The translations under genes were made by a program, and so were the position numbers. The notes under the pieces are model-generated. The model had not been told where the DNA came from. It searched no databases and saw only the letters and a program-made list of their open reading frames with translations. Positions 34,008 to 42,618 of a DNA stretch of 64,000 bases are shown here, one piece after another. Position 1 is the first letter of the stretch. Every line of letters starts with the position of its first letter. Source of the stretch: Paenibacillus sp. FSL H7-0357 (GTDB lineage: Bacteria > Bacillota > Bacilli > Paenibacillales > Paenibacillaceae); NCBI RefSeq assembly GCF_000758525.1, contig NZ_CP009241.1, positions 5,704,001 to 5,768,000 of the forward strand, given 5' to 3'.

Positions 34008-34515
34008 TCCCTTCTTTTACTTCCTTTGATTCCTTAACTTCGATGATTTCTTCTCCGCTCTTCATATCCAGCAGTGTATCGAGAATAATCAGTCCAACCC
34101 CAATCACGATGCAGGAGTCGGCGACATTAAAAATAGGGAAGGTGTAGCTCCCGAAGTTGAACATCAGGAAGTCAACAACCTCACCGTTCAGCATCCGGTC
34201 CAAAAAGTTGCCTATAGCTCCGCCCAGCACCAATGCCAGAGCGGTAGGAAGCAGCTTCCGCGAGGCTTTGGCCTTGTTCATATACCAGACAATTCCGACG
34301 ACAACAACAACCGTAACTATAAAGAAAAACCATTGCTGTCCTTCAAGAATTCCGAAAGCGGCTCCACTATTGCGGTGGGAGGTAATAATGAAGAAGTCGT
34401 TTATGACCGGAATCTGCTCGCCGAGCTCCAGCCGGGTAGCAATCACATATTTGGTACCCTGGTCAATCAAAAACACAATTAGCGCAATCAGATAGTACAC
34501 CACAGAAGTTGTCAC
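34000..34515 (-). CDS. lspA: lipoprotein signal peptidase II
   Basis: 171 residues with four membrane segments. It is the aspartyl protease that cleaves prolipoproteins before the lipidated Cys. The catalytic Asp pair is in NFLDRMLNGEVVDFL and FNVADSCIVIG. The acidic tail EEIIEVKESKEVKEGNE is about 20 residues longer than in many LspA. It shares a transcript with the pseudouridine synthase. The window's lipoprotein at 183-827 would be a substrate. Confidence 0.95.
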   Translation of the reverse strand: MTTSVVYYLIALIVFLIDQGTKYVIATRLELGEQIPVINDFFIITSHRNSGAAFGILEGQQWFFFIVTVVVVVGIVWYMNKAKASRKLLPTALALVLGGAIGNFLDRMLNGEVVDFLMFNFGSYTFPIFNVADSCIVIGVGLIILDTLLDMKSGEEIIEVKESKEVKEGNE

Positions 34516-34748
34516 TCCGTTCTTATTTTTCCCGCGTTATAGCGGTACAAATACTGAATAAAGACTTGTATATTGTAGCACAGGCCTCAAGAAGCCGTCT
34601 ATTGCGGACCGTATAACCCTTTTAAGGCCGGGGGACTATTTACCATCGCTAAAAAGACGCTTCTCCGGTCAAGCTATCAAAGAACGAACCGGCAGGAATG
34701 CCGGGAAGCGTACGTTATGACAAAAGCATCTGAAAGGAGCACTCGCCT
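34516..34748. other. divergent intergenic region lspA / dksA-like gene
   Basis: 233 bp between divergent genes. TATAAC near 34536 may be a -10 for lspA, but no fitting -35 is seen. A GAAAGGAGCACTCGCCT ribosome-binding site ends the region on the plus side. Confidence 0.3.
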
Positions 34749-35480
34749 ATGAGCCATCTGACATCACAGCAGCTCTCGCAGCTGCGTGCAGCGCTGCAGC
34801 AGCAGCAGGAGGAAATCCGCCACAGGCTGCAAAATAACGAGCATTACGGTCTGCAGGAAGCCATGCGCGATACAACCGGGGAATTGTCCGAAATCGACAA
34901 CCATCCCGGCGATGCCGCCACTGAGCTGTATAACCGCTCGATAGATATTTCCCTGCTGGAACGCGACGAGCATGAATTGGACGATATCGAAGCCGCTCTG
35001 CAGGCCATGGATGAAGGCACCTACGGGATTTGTATCGCCAGCGGCAATCCGATTCCATATGAGCGCCTCTCAGCCATTCCATCCACCAGATACAGCAAGG
35101 AGCATGCCCCACGCCAGAACGCGCCGTTTACCCGGCCGGTCGAAGAAGAGCTGCTGTCCCCGCCTTTTGGACGCACCAGCCTTGACGAACGCGATGAGCA
35201 AAACGGTTTTGACGGCGAAGATGCCTGGCAGATCGTCGAAAGCTGGGGCAGCTCCAACTCCCCGGCCATGGCCGAAGGCAATGATATCAGCTCCTACAAC
35301 GATATGGAGATTGAGGCCGACGAAACCGAAGGCTTCGTGGAGCCGTGGGAGAACTTTGTGGCGACCGATATCGCCGGAAACCATTTGACCATCATCAAAG
35401 GAACCAGTTACCGCCATTATATGGACACCGAGGAAGGCAGCTACCTGCTGGATCCGTCCGCTAAAAAGGAAAGGGAGTAG
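34749..35480 (+). CDS. DksA/TraR-like protein of the YteA type with lost zinc ligands
   Basis: 243 residues. The N-terminal coiled-coil hairpin (LSQLRAALQQQQEEIRHRLQ ... SLLERDEHELDDIEAALQAM) precedes a zinc-finger-like block YGICIASGNPIPYERLSAIPSTRYSKEHA, where DksA has four Cys. Here only one Cys remains (Cys with Ser, Tyr and His at the other places), so zinc may not be bound. The long acidic C-terminus is that of YteA-type proteins in spore formers. RNA-polymerase binding through the secondary channel is the family role; here it is inferred. Confidence 0.8.
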   Translation: MSHLTSQQLSQLRAALQQQQEEIRHRLQNNEHYGLQEAMRDTTGELSEIDNHPGDAATELYNRSIDISLLERDEHELDDIEAALQAMDEGTYGICIASGNPIPYERLSAIPSTRYSKEHAPRQNAPFTRPVEEELLSPPFGRTSLDERDEQNGFDGEDAWQIVESWGSSNSPAMAEGNDISSYNDMEIEADETEGFVEPWENFVATDIAGNHLTIIKGTSYRHYMDTEEGSYLLDPSAKKERE

Positions 35481-35500
35481 CCATGTGCTGCTCCTTTTTT
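35474..35500 (+). terminator. terminator of the dksA-like gene
   Basis: GGAGTAGC and GCTGCTCC pair across CATGT with one G-T pair and run into TTTTTT; the stem overlaps the stop codon. Confidence 0.75.
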
Positions 35501-35534
35501 AGGTACACACGCCAGATCAATGATTCTCTAATCC

Positions 35535-35966
35535 CTAAAAAGTCTTAAGCTCCAGCTGGTGCTGTACGATCCGCACAATATCTGCAATATAATCTCCGAT
35601 AATCGGCAGGTTCAGCGCCCCCAGCATCTGCAGTACATAAATGATCGTCGCTGCAAAAAAAGTGAATCCGAGGGCAATCCCCACCCCGCGCGCTATTCCT
35701 GATATTATGTTCAGCCAGATCAGCCGCCAGGGCGAATGCAGCAGCTGTGTATATTCAGCAACCCGCGATTTCTCCATCTCCCGGGCCAGCCACAATGTCA
35801 GCCGGTATACCGCGCTCAATTTCTCGTCCTGGGAAAGGGCCTCTGCTCCCGCTTCAGTCTCCCGTTTGAAATCCGGCGCCTGATCCAGTCCGCTGCCCTC
35901 GCCAGTTGCGGCGGAGATTTCTCCCTGCTGCCCGGAGCTTTTGCTTCCTTCTTTCCGACCCTCCAA
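35535..35966 (-). CDS. DUF5665 membrane protein
   Basis: 143 residues. A disordered charged N-terminus (about 50 residues) leads to an amphipathic helix REMEKSRVAEYTQLLHSPWR and then to two membrane segments, LIWLNIISGIARGVGIALGF and TFFAATIIYVLQMLGALN, followed by IGDYIADIVRIVQHQLE. This is the layout of DUF5665 proteins of Bacillota, whose function is unknown to me. It lies between the dksA-like gene and the terminator of ileS. Confidence 0.75.
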   Translation of the reverse strand: MEGRKEGSKSSGQQGEISAATGEGSGLDQAPDFKRETEAGAEALSQDEKLSAVYRLTLWLAREMEKSRVAEYTQLLHSPWRLIWLNIISGIARGVGIALGFTFFAATIIYVLQMLGALNLPIIGDYIADIVRIVQHQLELKTF

Positions 35967-36002
35967 AACACTCTAGCTCCTTCCCTAACGTCCACAAAAT
36001 AA

Positions 36003-36051
36003 ACGAGCCCGGTTCGGGGAGAGGCAATCTCTCCCCGAACACGGGGCTCGT
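36003..36051. terminator. terminator downstream of ileS
   Basis: ACGAGCCCGGTTCGGGGAGAG and CTCTCCCCGAACACGGGGCTCGT-like arms (broken here for length) form a stem of more than 20 bp around GCAAT. It stands between ileS and the DUF5665 gene. The 190 bp from here to the ileS stop contain nothing else I can name. Confidence 0.85.
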
Positions 36052-36245
36052 CATTTTGCGCATAAATATAAGGTTCTCAGTAAAGATCCTCATATTTCCG
36101 CAGAAACGGCTTCCTGATCAGCGGTACACATACCGCCAATCTCGAAAGCCCCTGCCCTATGCTAAAGGCCTGGACGTTTCTTCTTATGCCGCTAGTATAT
36201 GTCATTTGGAGACAAGCGATACGGGGATCAGCATTTACCTTCTCT

Positions 36246-39200
36246 TTAGGCTCCGATATGGATACCAATGGATCTGCCGCCGGCATCCACCGTTTCAAAT
36301 GGATGCGCTCCGTCAAACTCCACGTTAGTCACAAGTACATTTTCACGCAGTACATGTTCAAAAGCAGTCACTGCCGCTTTCAGTTCATCATCCAGCTGCA
36401 GCGTGAGCGCAATCCGTTTCTCGATCGCCAGATCTAGGCGTTTGCGGTAATCCTGCACTGCACGGACAATTTCGCGGACCCAGCCCTCCTGCTCAAGTTC
36501 AGGAGTGATTTCCGTGTTCAGTGCTACCGTAAGCCCGTAACCGGAGGCTGATGCAAAACCCGGTTTGGCCTGCTTCTCAACAAGCAGCTCCTCGGCAGTA
36601 ATCTGCAGTTCTTCCCCTTCCGGCGACACGATGGCAATCACACCGTCCTGTACCGCTTTGCGGGTAGCGTCGCTGTCCATCCCTTTCAGGTAGCCTTGCA
36701 GGAAGCCTACGCTCTTGCCGTATTTTTTACCGGCTACCTTCAGGTTCAGCTTCAGCGTAAAATCAACAAACCCGCTGTCGCTGTTCTCCAGCACAATTCC
36801 CTTGACATTGATTTCATCCTTGATGATCTCTTCATAATCCGTTACATCAAAGCTGCCGTCCAGGGAAACGATCAGCTCGGACAGCGGCTGGCGTGTCTTG
36901 ATGCCAGTCTCGTTGCGCACGTTGCGGGCAAGCTCGACAATGCCTCTGGCACTCTCCATATCCCGCTCCAGCTCAAGATCGATCAGACTCTCGTCGGCAG
37001 CCGGATAATCCGCCAAATGTACGCTTTCCCCGCCGCCAAGGTTGGTATAGATATCTTCCGACAGCATCGGTGTGAACGGTGCCATCAGCGTAGCCGTTGT
37101 GAGCAGCACATGTGTCAGCGTACGGTAAGCGTCCAGCTTCTCTACGCCAAGCCCGCTTCCCCAGAACCGGTCGCGTGAGCGGCGGATATACCAGTTACTC
37201 AGTTCATCCACGAAGTTCTCAATCGCTTTGGACGAATTAACGAAGTCGTTGATGGCGAGGCCTTTTTCCACAACTAGAATCAGACTGTTCAAGCGGGAGA
37301 GAATCCAGCGGTCGAGCTTATGTCCGGATACCTTGAAAGGATGCTCTGCAGGGTCGTACCCGTCAATACCGGCATAGAGCGTCAGGAACGCATGTGTGTT
37401 GACCAGCGTATCCACAACCTTGGATTTGGTCTCACCAACCAGACCGCGCGAGAAACGTTTGTTATTCCACGGCGCACTGTCAGACAGGATCGCCCAGCGG
37501 AAAGCATCGGTGCCGTATTCGTTCATGATTTCCCAAGGGTCAATGACATTGCCTTTGGATTTGGACATTTTTTGGCCGTTCTCATCGAAGATGTGGCCGT
37601 GGGCAATAACTGCCTTGTAAGGCGCTTTGCCCTTGAACAACGTCGATACCGCAAGCAGGCTGTAGAACCAGCCGCGTGTCTGGTCAATTCCTTCACAGAT
37701 CATATCTGCCGGATACTGGTCGGCGAATCTGTCTTCATTCTCGAACGGATAGTGGCTTTGGGCAAACGGCATCGAGCCGCTGTCAAACCATACGTCGATG
37801 ACCTCAGATGTACGCACCATCACGCCACCTTCGCTGAACGGGCTGCGCAGCTTGATGTTGTCTACATATGGCTTATGCAGCTCGATATCCTCAGCGACTT
37901 CGCCGATCGCCATCGAGCGGAGTTCAGCGATGCTGTGCGGCGCAAATTCTTTGCCGGTGTCCTGGCAAACCCAGACATTCAGCGGTGTGCCCCAGTAGCG
38001 GTTGCGGCTGATATTCCAGTCCACCAGCTCTTCCAGGAACTTGCCGAAGCGGCCTTCGCGCACATGGTCAGGATACCAGTCTACGCTGTTGTTGTTGGCG
38101 ATCAGCTGATCTTTGATCGCTGTCGTTTTGATGAACCAGCTGTCTGTCGCATAATACAGCAGTGGAGAATCGCAGCGCCAGCAGAACGGATAGCTGTGCT
38201 CGTATTTCTCTTTATTGTACAGCAGCCCTTTTTCGGACAGCACCTTGATGATATCTAAATCGCAATCTTTCACAAACCGTCCGGCAAAATCACTTACCAC
38301 ATCAGTGTATTTACCGGAAGTATCCACCACATTGACAAAGCTGATGCCGTTGTCGCGGCAGCTCTTATAGTCATCCTCACCATGTGCCGGAGCCATATGC
38401 ACGATCCCGGTACCGCTGGAATCCGTTACGAAGGATGCAGCAACAATCACATTATGTTTCTCCGCCTGGATATAGCTAAACGGCGGGGTATAGCTTTGAC
38501 CGATAAAGTCAGAGCCTTTGTGCGTAGAAAGAACCGTATACTCCCCTTTCAGCACCTCTTCCACGAGGTTCTTGGCCAGCACGTATACGCCGTCTTCCTG
38601 CTGCGCACGGACATATTCCATCTCCGGGTTCATCGCCAGCGCCATATGCGCCGGAAGCGTCCAAGGGGTGGTCGTCCAGGCCAGGACATAGTCGCCGCTG
38701 CCATCCAGCTTGAACTTGGCCGTTGCACTGAGGTCCTTCACCGTCTTATAGCCCTGCGCCACTTCATGGGAGCTCAGCGTTGTCTGGCAGCTCGGGCAGT
38801 ACGGGCTGACGCGGTGTCCGCGGTACAGCAGACCTTTCTCATGCACCGTAGCCAGGATATTCCACACACTTTCGATGTACGTATTATCCAGCGTCACATA
38901 CGGATTATCCAGATCGGTCCAGTAACCGATCGCTTCCGTGAACTCACGCCACTGCTTCTCGTAACCAAATACGCTCTCTTTGCACTCTTTGATGAACTTC
39001 TCCACGCCGTACTCTTCAATTTCCTGCTTGCCGGAGATTCCGAGTTTCTTCTGCACGCCGAGTTCAACCGGCAAGCCGTGAGTATCCCAGCCTGCTTTAC
39101 GCACAACTCGGTAGCCCTTCATCGTCTGGTAGCGGCCGATGAAATCCTTGATGACCCGGCCCAGCACGTGCCCGATATGCGGTACGCCGTTAGCTGTCGG

Positions 39201-39338
39201 AGGTCCTTCATAGAACACATAGTTCGGACGGCCCTCGCGGTTCTCCATGGATCTGCGGAACGTATTCTCATCGCTCCATTTCTTCAGAATGCGGACATCT
39301 CTTGCCCGCGCTTTTTCTCTGACATCTACTTTTTGCAT
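36246..39338 (-). CDS. ileS: isoleucyl-tRNA synthetase, IleS2 type
   Basis: 1030 residues, about 100 longer than the common bacterial IleS1. It charges tRNA-Ile. The HIGH motif is PPTANGVPHIGHVLGR and KMSKS is KMSKSKGNVIDPWE. GWDTHGLPVE, the CP1 editing domain and an anticodon-binding domain follow. The length, the long C-terminal domain and the N-terminal EKARARDVRILKKW block are those of the eukaryote-like IleS2 group, which tends to be insensitive to mupirocin. AAGGAAGGATTGACCAGCA precedes the ATG. A T-box leader lies 0.6 kb upstream, separated by an inserted element. Confidence 0.95.
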   Translation of the reverse strand: MQKVDVREKARARDVRILKKWSDENTFRRSMENREGRPNYVFYEGPPTANGVPHIGHVLGRVIKDFIGRYQTMKGYRVVRKAGWDTHGLPVELGVQKKLGISGKQEIEEYGVEKFIKECKESVFGYEKQWREFTEAIGYWTDLDNPYVTLDNTYIESVWNILATVHEKGLLYRGHRVSPYCPSCQTTLSSHEVAQGYKTVKDLSATAKFKLDGSGDYVLAWTTTPWTLPAHMALAMNPEMEYVRAQQEDGVYVLAKNLVEEVLKGEYTVLSTHKGSDFIGQSYTPPFSYIQAEKHNVIVAASFVTDSSGTGIVHMAPAHGEDDYKSCRDNGISFVNVVDTSGKYTDVVSDFAGRFVKDCDLDIIKVLSEKGLLYNKEKYEHSYPFCWRCDSPLLYYATDSWFIKTTAIKDQLIANNNSVDWYPDHVREGRFGKFLEELVDWNISRNRYWGTPLNVWVCQDTGKEFAPHSIAELRSMAIGEVAEDIELHKPYVDNIKLRSPFSEGGVMVRTSEVIDVWFDSGSMPFAQSHYPFENEDRFADQYPADMICEGIDQTRGWFYSLLAVSTLFKGKAPYKAVIAHGHIFDENGQKMSKSKGNVIDPWEIMNEYGTDAFRWAILSDSAPWNNKRFSRGLVGETKSKVVDTLVNTHAFLTLYAGIDGYDPAEHPFKVSGHKLDRWILSRLNSLILVVEKGLAINDFVNSSKAIENFVDELSNWYIRRSRDRFWGSGLGVEKLDAYRTLTHVLLTTATLMAPFTPMLSEDIYTNLGGGESVHLADYPAADESLIDLELERDMESARGIVELARNVRNETGIKTRQPLSELIVSLDGSFDVTDYEEIIKDEINVKGIVLENSDSGFVDFTLKLNLKVAGKKYGKSVGFLQGYLKGMDSDATRKAVQDGVIAIVSPEGEELQITAEELLVEKQAKPGFASASGYGLTVALNTEITPELEQEGWVREIVRAVQDYRKRLDLAIEKRIALTLQLDDELKAAVTAFEHVLRENVLVTNVEFDGAHPFETVDAGGRSIGIHIGA

Positions 39339-39379
39339 TGCTGGTCAATCCTTCCTTGATATAGTCTATAAAGCTGCTC

Positions 39380-39907
39380 GATCCCCCTAAATCCCCCTTA
39401 GCCAAGGGGGACCCCGAGGGCCCCGGCCCTCTGGACACCCGGAATATTGTCTAAACTCCAAGGAGAGGCGGATGTAGAGTTCATTTTGGTGTTATCCCCG
39501 CTTGTCGCCGCAAGCGGCCCGCTTTACCTCAAGCACGCTAGGCGCGCAGCCCGCTCGCAAGGTTTGCTCTTGCTCTTGCTCTTGCTCTTGCTCTTGCTCT
39601 TGCTCTTGCTCTTGCCCTTGCCCTTGCTCTTGCCTTGGGCCCCCGGCCCGCGATCCCGTCAGGGCAGCGCTGGGCCGGGTTGCCCTCGCGGCGGGGCGCA
39701 GCCGCCGCAAGCCGTCTTTGCCTTTGCCCTTGAGCAGGAAAGGCCCCGCAGGCGTACCCGCCAGGGGAGCCTAAGAAGGGGCGCTCCCCCGTCGAACAAA
39801 TCCCTACCCGTCCGCGGACGCCACTCTCTGCACAATGCCCTTGTTGCGGGTGTCCAGAGGGCGGCCAGCCCTTGGGGTCCCCCTTGGAAAGGGGGATTTA
39901 GGGGGAT
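39380..39907. mobile_element. 528-bp element with 60-bp inverted ends in the ileS leader
   Basis: 39380-39440 (starting GATCCCCCTAAATCCCCC and ending CTGGACACCC) and 39848-39907 (starting GGGTGTCCAG and ending GGGGGATTTAGGGGGATC) are inverted copies with only a few differences. The inside is GC-rich, has no supportable gene and contains a hexanucleotide array. It looks like a non-autonomous, MITE-like element inserted between the T-box terminator and the ileS start codon. No clear target duplication is visible. Confidence 0.7.
39564..39629. repeat. hexanucleotide array (TTGCTC)n
   Basis: Eleven consecutive 6-bp units: eight TTGCTC (39564-39611), two TTGCCC (39612-39623) and one TTGCTC (39624-39629). 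On the minus strand it reads GAGCAA. As a multiple of three it leaves frames open (Leu-rich plus frame, Gln/Glu minus frame), but neither is supported as a gene. Confidence 0.9.
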
Positions 39908-39923
39908 CGCGCCCCGCAACAAC

Positions 39924-40243
39924 AAAAACGAGCGCCATCCCGCCCCCAAGGGGCGAGACGACGCTCGCGATACCACCCTAATTCTGTGCTTCAGGCACAT
40001 CCTCAGGGGGAGTGTATTCAGCACAATCTCAGTTCCGCACAGACAATCTAAACGCGCGGGTCCGGGATAACGTCCGGCAGACGGCTAAACTTACGCACGA
40101 ATTAACGCTTCAGCTCAGCTTCTAGGGGAAGATCTTCCGGCAAGGTGTGAACAATCGGCTCGCAGCAAACACCGACTCTCTGGAGAACGTAACCTTATCG
40201 TACTTGTCCCGTCATCGAATGATTATGGTACAGATATGTTTTA
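39924..40243 (-). promoter_or_regulatory. T-box riboswitch of ileS
   Basis: On the minus strand a Stem I with CCAGAGAGTCGGTG and GCTGCGAGCCG leads, after about 180 bases, to the T-box motif AGGGTGGTATCGCG (39966-39979). It is followed by a terminator whose arms CGAGCG...CGCCCC and GGGGCG...CGCTCG (39929-39967) end in GTTTTTG. The T-box reads tRNA charging; an ATC at 40131-40133 in CGGAAGATCTTCC is a candidate Ile specifier. In the antiterminated state uncharged tRNA-Ile would allow ileS expression. Confidence 0.9.
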
Positions 40244-40272
40244 GTTATAGACGTTTTAAGACAAAATGTCAA
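40244..40272 (-). promoter_or_regulatory. ileS promoter
   Basis: TTGACA (40267-40272) and TATAAC (40244-40249) are 17 bp apart on the minus strand, just before the T-box leader. Confidence 0.85.
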
Positions 40273-40350
40273 TATTCATAGCCACGGTATAACTGTGGCC
40301 GGAAAACAAGAAATATTCATCTCACATGATATGCTCAGCATTTTAGAAGG

Positions 40351-40836
40351 TTAAAGCACGTTCTCACTGACTTCGCGGCTCTCCAGGGCGTTCCAATCAT
40401 CCTGAGACAGCAGTTCAAGCTGTGCTTCGACGAGAGTCCGGAAACGGGTGCGGTAGATAGAGGCTTGCTTGCGCAATTCTTCCGTCTCAATCGCTACTTT
40501 CCGGGATTTGGATAACGCTTCGTTGATAATCCGGTCAGCGTTCTTTTCCGCTTCCTTGATAATCAGCTGTGACTCCTTTTTGGAGTTGTTCTTGACATCA
40601 TCTGCTGCTTCCTGTGCGACGATGATTGTCTTGGACAAGCTTTCTTCAATATTCACAAAATGATCAAGGCGCTCTTGAATAGACAATAGCTGATTGTGCA
40701 GCTCCTTGTTCTCACGAATGACACTTTCGTAATCCTTGATTACCTGATCCAGAAATTCGTTGACCTCGTCTTCATCATAACCGCGGATTCTCCGGGAGAA
40801 TTCCTTGTTATGTATATCGAGCGGCGTTAATGGCAT
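40351..40836 (-). CDS. divIVA: cell-division initiation protein DivIVA
   Basis: 161 residues from ATG 40836, after CTAGGAGGTGCACAGC (a GTG three codons earlier overlaps the site). The N-terminal membrane-binding block MPLTPLDIHNKEFSRRIRGYDEDEVNEFLDQ is highly characteristic; the rest is a long coiled coil (residues 30-130). DivIVA recognises curved membrane at poles and septa and recruits MinJ, and RacA in sporulation. Gene order ylmH-divIVA-ileS is as in Bacillus. Confidence 0.95.
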   Translation of the reverse strand: MPLTPLDIHNKEFSRRIRGYDEDEVNEFLDQVIKDYESVIRENKELHNQLLSIQERLDHFVNIEESLSKTIIVAQEAADDVKNNSKKESQLIIKEAEKNADRIINEALSKSRKVAIETEELRKQASIYRTRFRTLVEAQLELLSQDDWNALESREVSENVL

Positions 40837-41110
40837 GCTGTGCACCTCCTAGAAATTTCGGACCTCTTATGCCCATAGAACATAATTTGTCCCGGCAGAC
40901 AAAGAAGAAAGACTGTACTTTAAGAAGAAACGAACATGCCTGTCTGGATAAAGCGGCAAGTGTTTCTGCAAGAAAATTAAGGCTGGTTATCATTCCGAAT
41001 GCCGTTTAAGGATCCGCCTCTTCTACAAGTATCGGCGCCCAGCTTTCAAAATGTTTGCTTCCCTAGAGATAATGAATTTCGACAAGCAAATCCGGATTCC
41101 TGCAAACGAT

Positions 41111-41893
41111 TCAGACAAATTTGCCAACCTGAACCCGGTAACGGCCTTTTTTCGTCAAACTTCCGATCTCCAGAACCTTAAAACGGCCAAAACCTTGAAT
41201 GGAGACCATATCGCCGTCTTTAAGTCCACAGGAGGGGTCTTCCTCCACCTTCCAGTTCACCCGGACCCTTCCGGCTTTGATCGGGGCAAGTATCTTGCTC
41301 CGGCTGAGCCGGGTCACATCCGCAGCGATCCCATCAAGCCGCAAGGAAGCCACAGTCAACTCCATGATCTCAAGCTTAACCTCACTGCTCCGCAAGCCGG
41401 ACAATGGCAGTATCTCTGTGCTGACATTAATCCGGTGTACTCCGGTTAAATTCACGTCCAGGAAATTAGCGATATCCGCTGCCACTACAACATGACAGCC
41501 ATCCTCAAGCACATGAATATCACCGATTTTGCCTCTTTTGATGCCCAGTCCAAGAATTGAACCCATATAATCGCCATGCTCCAAAGCCAAAAACTTCTGT
41601 TCCCCGGAGGTGATGGCAAGCACCTTGAGTTCCATATCTTCTTCTGAAAGGTCACGGTAATCTGGTGCCACCATCGCCCGTTTCCGCTCAGCATTTTCTG
41701 AGCCGCCCTCCCATCTTATAGTAACATCGGGATGACGGTTCACAAGACTCTGCAGAATATAACTCTGACGGGGATCGAGAAATTCAGTCAGCTTGAGCTC
41801 ATGATACTCTCCTGCATGAGTGACCCATTCCCAGGCCTTGTCCACAAATTGCCGTTCGTCAGGGTGAAAATGACCATAGATTTCATTCTTCAT
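41111..41893 (-). CDS. ylmH: YlmH-type S4-domain RNA-binding protein
   Basis: 260 residues from ATG 41893, four bases after the ylmG stop. The N-terminal part (PDERQFVDKAWEWV, TEFLDPRQSYIL) is the YlmH domain; residues 180-255 are the S4 domain (LRLDGIAADVTRLSRSKILA, RVRVNWKVEEDPSCGLKDGD, SIQGFGRFKVLEIG). Recent work on Bacillus links YlmH to rescue of stalled ribosomes; in this operon it accompanies division genes. Expected to be cytoplasmic and ribosome-associated. 274 bp to divIVA contain no gene. Confidence 0.92.
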   Translation of the reverse strand: MKNEIYGHFHPDERQFVDKAWEWVTHAGEYHELKLTEFLDPRQSYILQSLVNRHPDVTIRWEGGSENAERKRAMVAPDYRDLSEEDMELKVLAITSGEQKFLALEHGDYMGSILGLGIKRGKIGDIHVLEDGCHVVVAADIANFLDVNLTGVHRINVSTEILPLSGLRSSEVKLEIMELTVASLRLDGIAADVTRLSRSKILAPIKAGRVRVNWKVEEDPSCGLKDGDMVSIQGFGRFKVLEIGSLTKKGRYRVQVGKFV

Positions 41894-41897
41894 GTCA

Positions 41898-42167
41898 TTA
41901 ACGGAAGAGCAGGCCCACAATGGAGTGCACGCCGCCTTCCGCAAATTGAAGCACAATCAGCGCGATGATCGGGGAAATATCCAACGTTCCGAACAGCGGC
42001 GGAATAATCCGGCGGAATGGACTCAGAAAAGGCTCCACGAGCTTGCCGAGCAGCTCTCCGATGAAATTGTCACGGACATTGGGCAGCCAGGACATGAGGA
42101 TATAGAAGAAAATCATGTAGTAGTAGATCTTGAAAAGTAAATTAATAATTAAATCGATTTGGGACAA
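41898..42167 (-). CDS. ylmG: YggT/YlmG family membrane protein
   Basis: 89 residues from TTG 42167, eight bases after AGGTGA at the sepF stop. Two hydrophobic segments (IDLIINLLFKIYYYMIFFYI and ISPIIALIVLQFAEGGVHSI) flank the family block SWLPNVRDNFIGELLGKLVEPFLSPFRRIIPP. YggT proteins are linked to the SepF/FtsZ system and to envelope processes; exact function is unsettled. Part of the ylm-sepF operon. Confidence 0.9.
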   Translation of the reverse strand: MSQIDLIINLLFKIYYYMIFFYILMSWLPNVRDNFIGELLGKLVEPFLSPFRRIIPPLFGTLDISPIIALIVLQFAEGGVHSIVGLLFR

Positions 42168-42174
42168 AGCCCGT

Positions 42175-42618
42175 TCACCTCATTCTGTTGTAGTCTTGAT
42201 CGTCACCCAGAATTTCCGTTATGGAACCTTGAATTTCGACCGTATCCGGTGTGCACATAAATATATTGCCCCCAATTTTGGAGATTCCTCCACCCAGGGC
42301 ATAAACAGTTCCGCTGAGAAAATCAATAATCCGCATTGCCTGGTCATTGCGCACGCGCTGCAAATTAATTACGACTGTGCGGTGCGAACGAAGATGGTCG
42401 GCAATTTCCTGAGCTTCGTCATAAGAACGGGGCTCATAAAGCACTACCTTCACATTTTTTTGCGAATGGATACTGACGACGTTGGCCCGCTGGTTTTTAC
42501 GGTTTTCTACAGGGGCGGGCTCGTATTCATCCTCTTCACGGGAAATCTGCTCCCGCTCCACAATTTCCTCTTCCTCCTGCAAGCCCAAAAAGCTCATAAA
42601 CCGGTTCATCACGCCCAT
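42175..42618 (-). CDS. sepF: cell-division protein SepF
   Basis: 147 residues from ATG 42618, after GGAGGGAGCTTG; it overlaps the ylmE stop by one base. The N-terminal amphipathic membrane anchor is [14 protein letters not shown] disordered acidic linker follows, then the SepF core ([60 protein letters not shown]). SepF rings tether FtsZ to the membrane. Confidence 0.95.
   Translation of the reverse strand: MGVMNRFMSFLGLQEEEEIVEREQISREEDEYEPAPVENRKNQRANVVSIHSQKNVKVVLYEPRSYDEAQEIADHLRSHRTVVINLQRVRNDQAMRIIDFLSGTVYALGGGISKIGGNIFMCTPDTVEIQGSITEILGDDQDYNRMR

Noticed and set aside
39447..40070. Plus-strand 207-codon frame with a poly-Leu stretch in the ileS leader
   Set aside because: It crosses the hexanucleotide array, the inverted end and the T-box terminator, and has no ribosome-binding site. 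The frame is open because of GC-rich repeats.
41078..41084. Perfect 0A-like heptamer TTCGACA upstream of divIVA
   Set aside because: A 7-bp match is expected by chance several times in 64 kb, and no matching promoter lies beside it.
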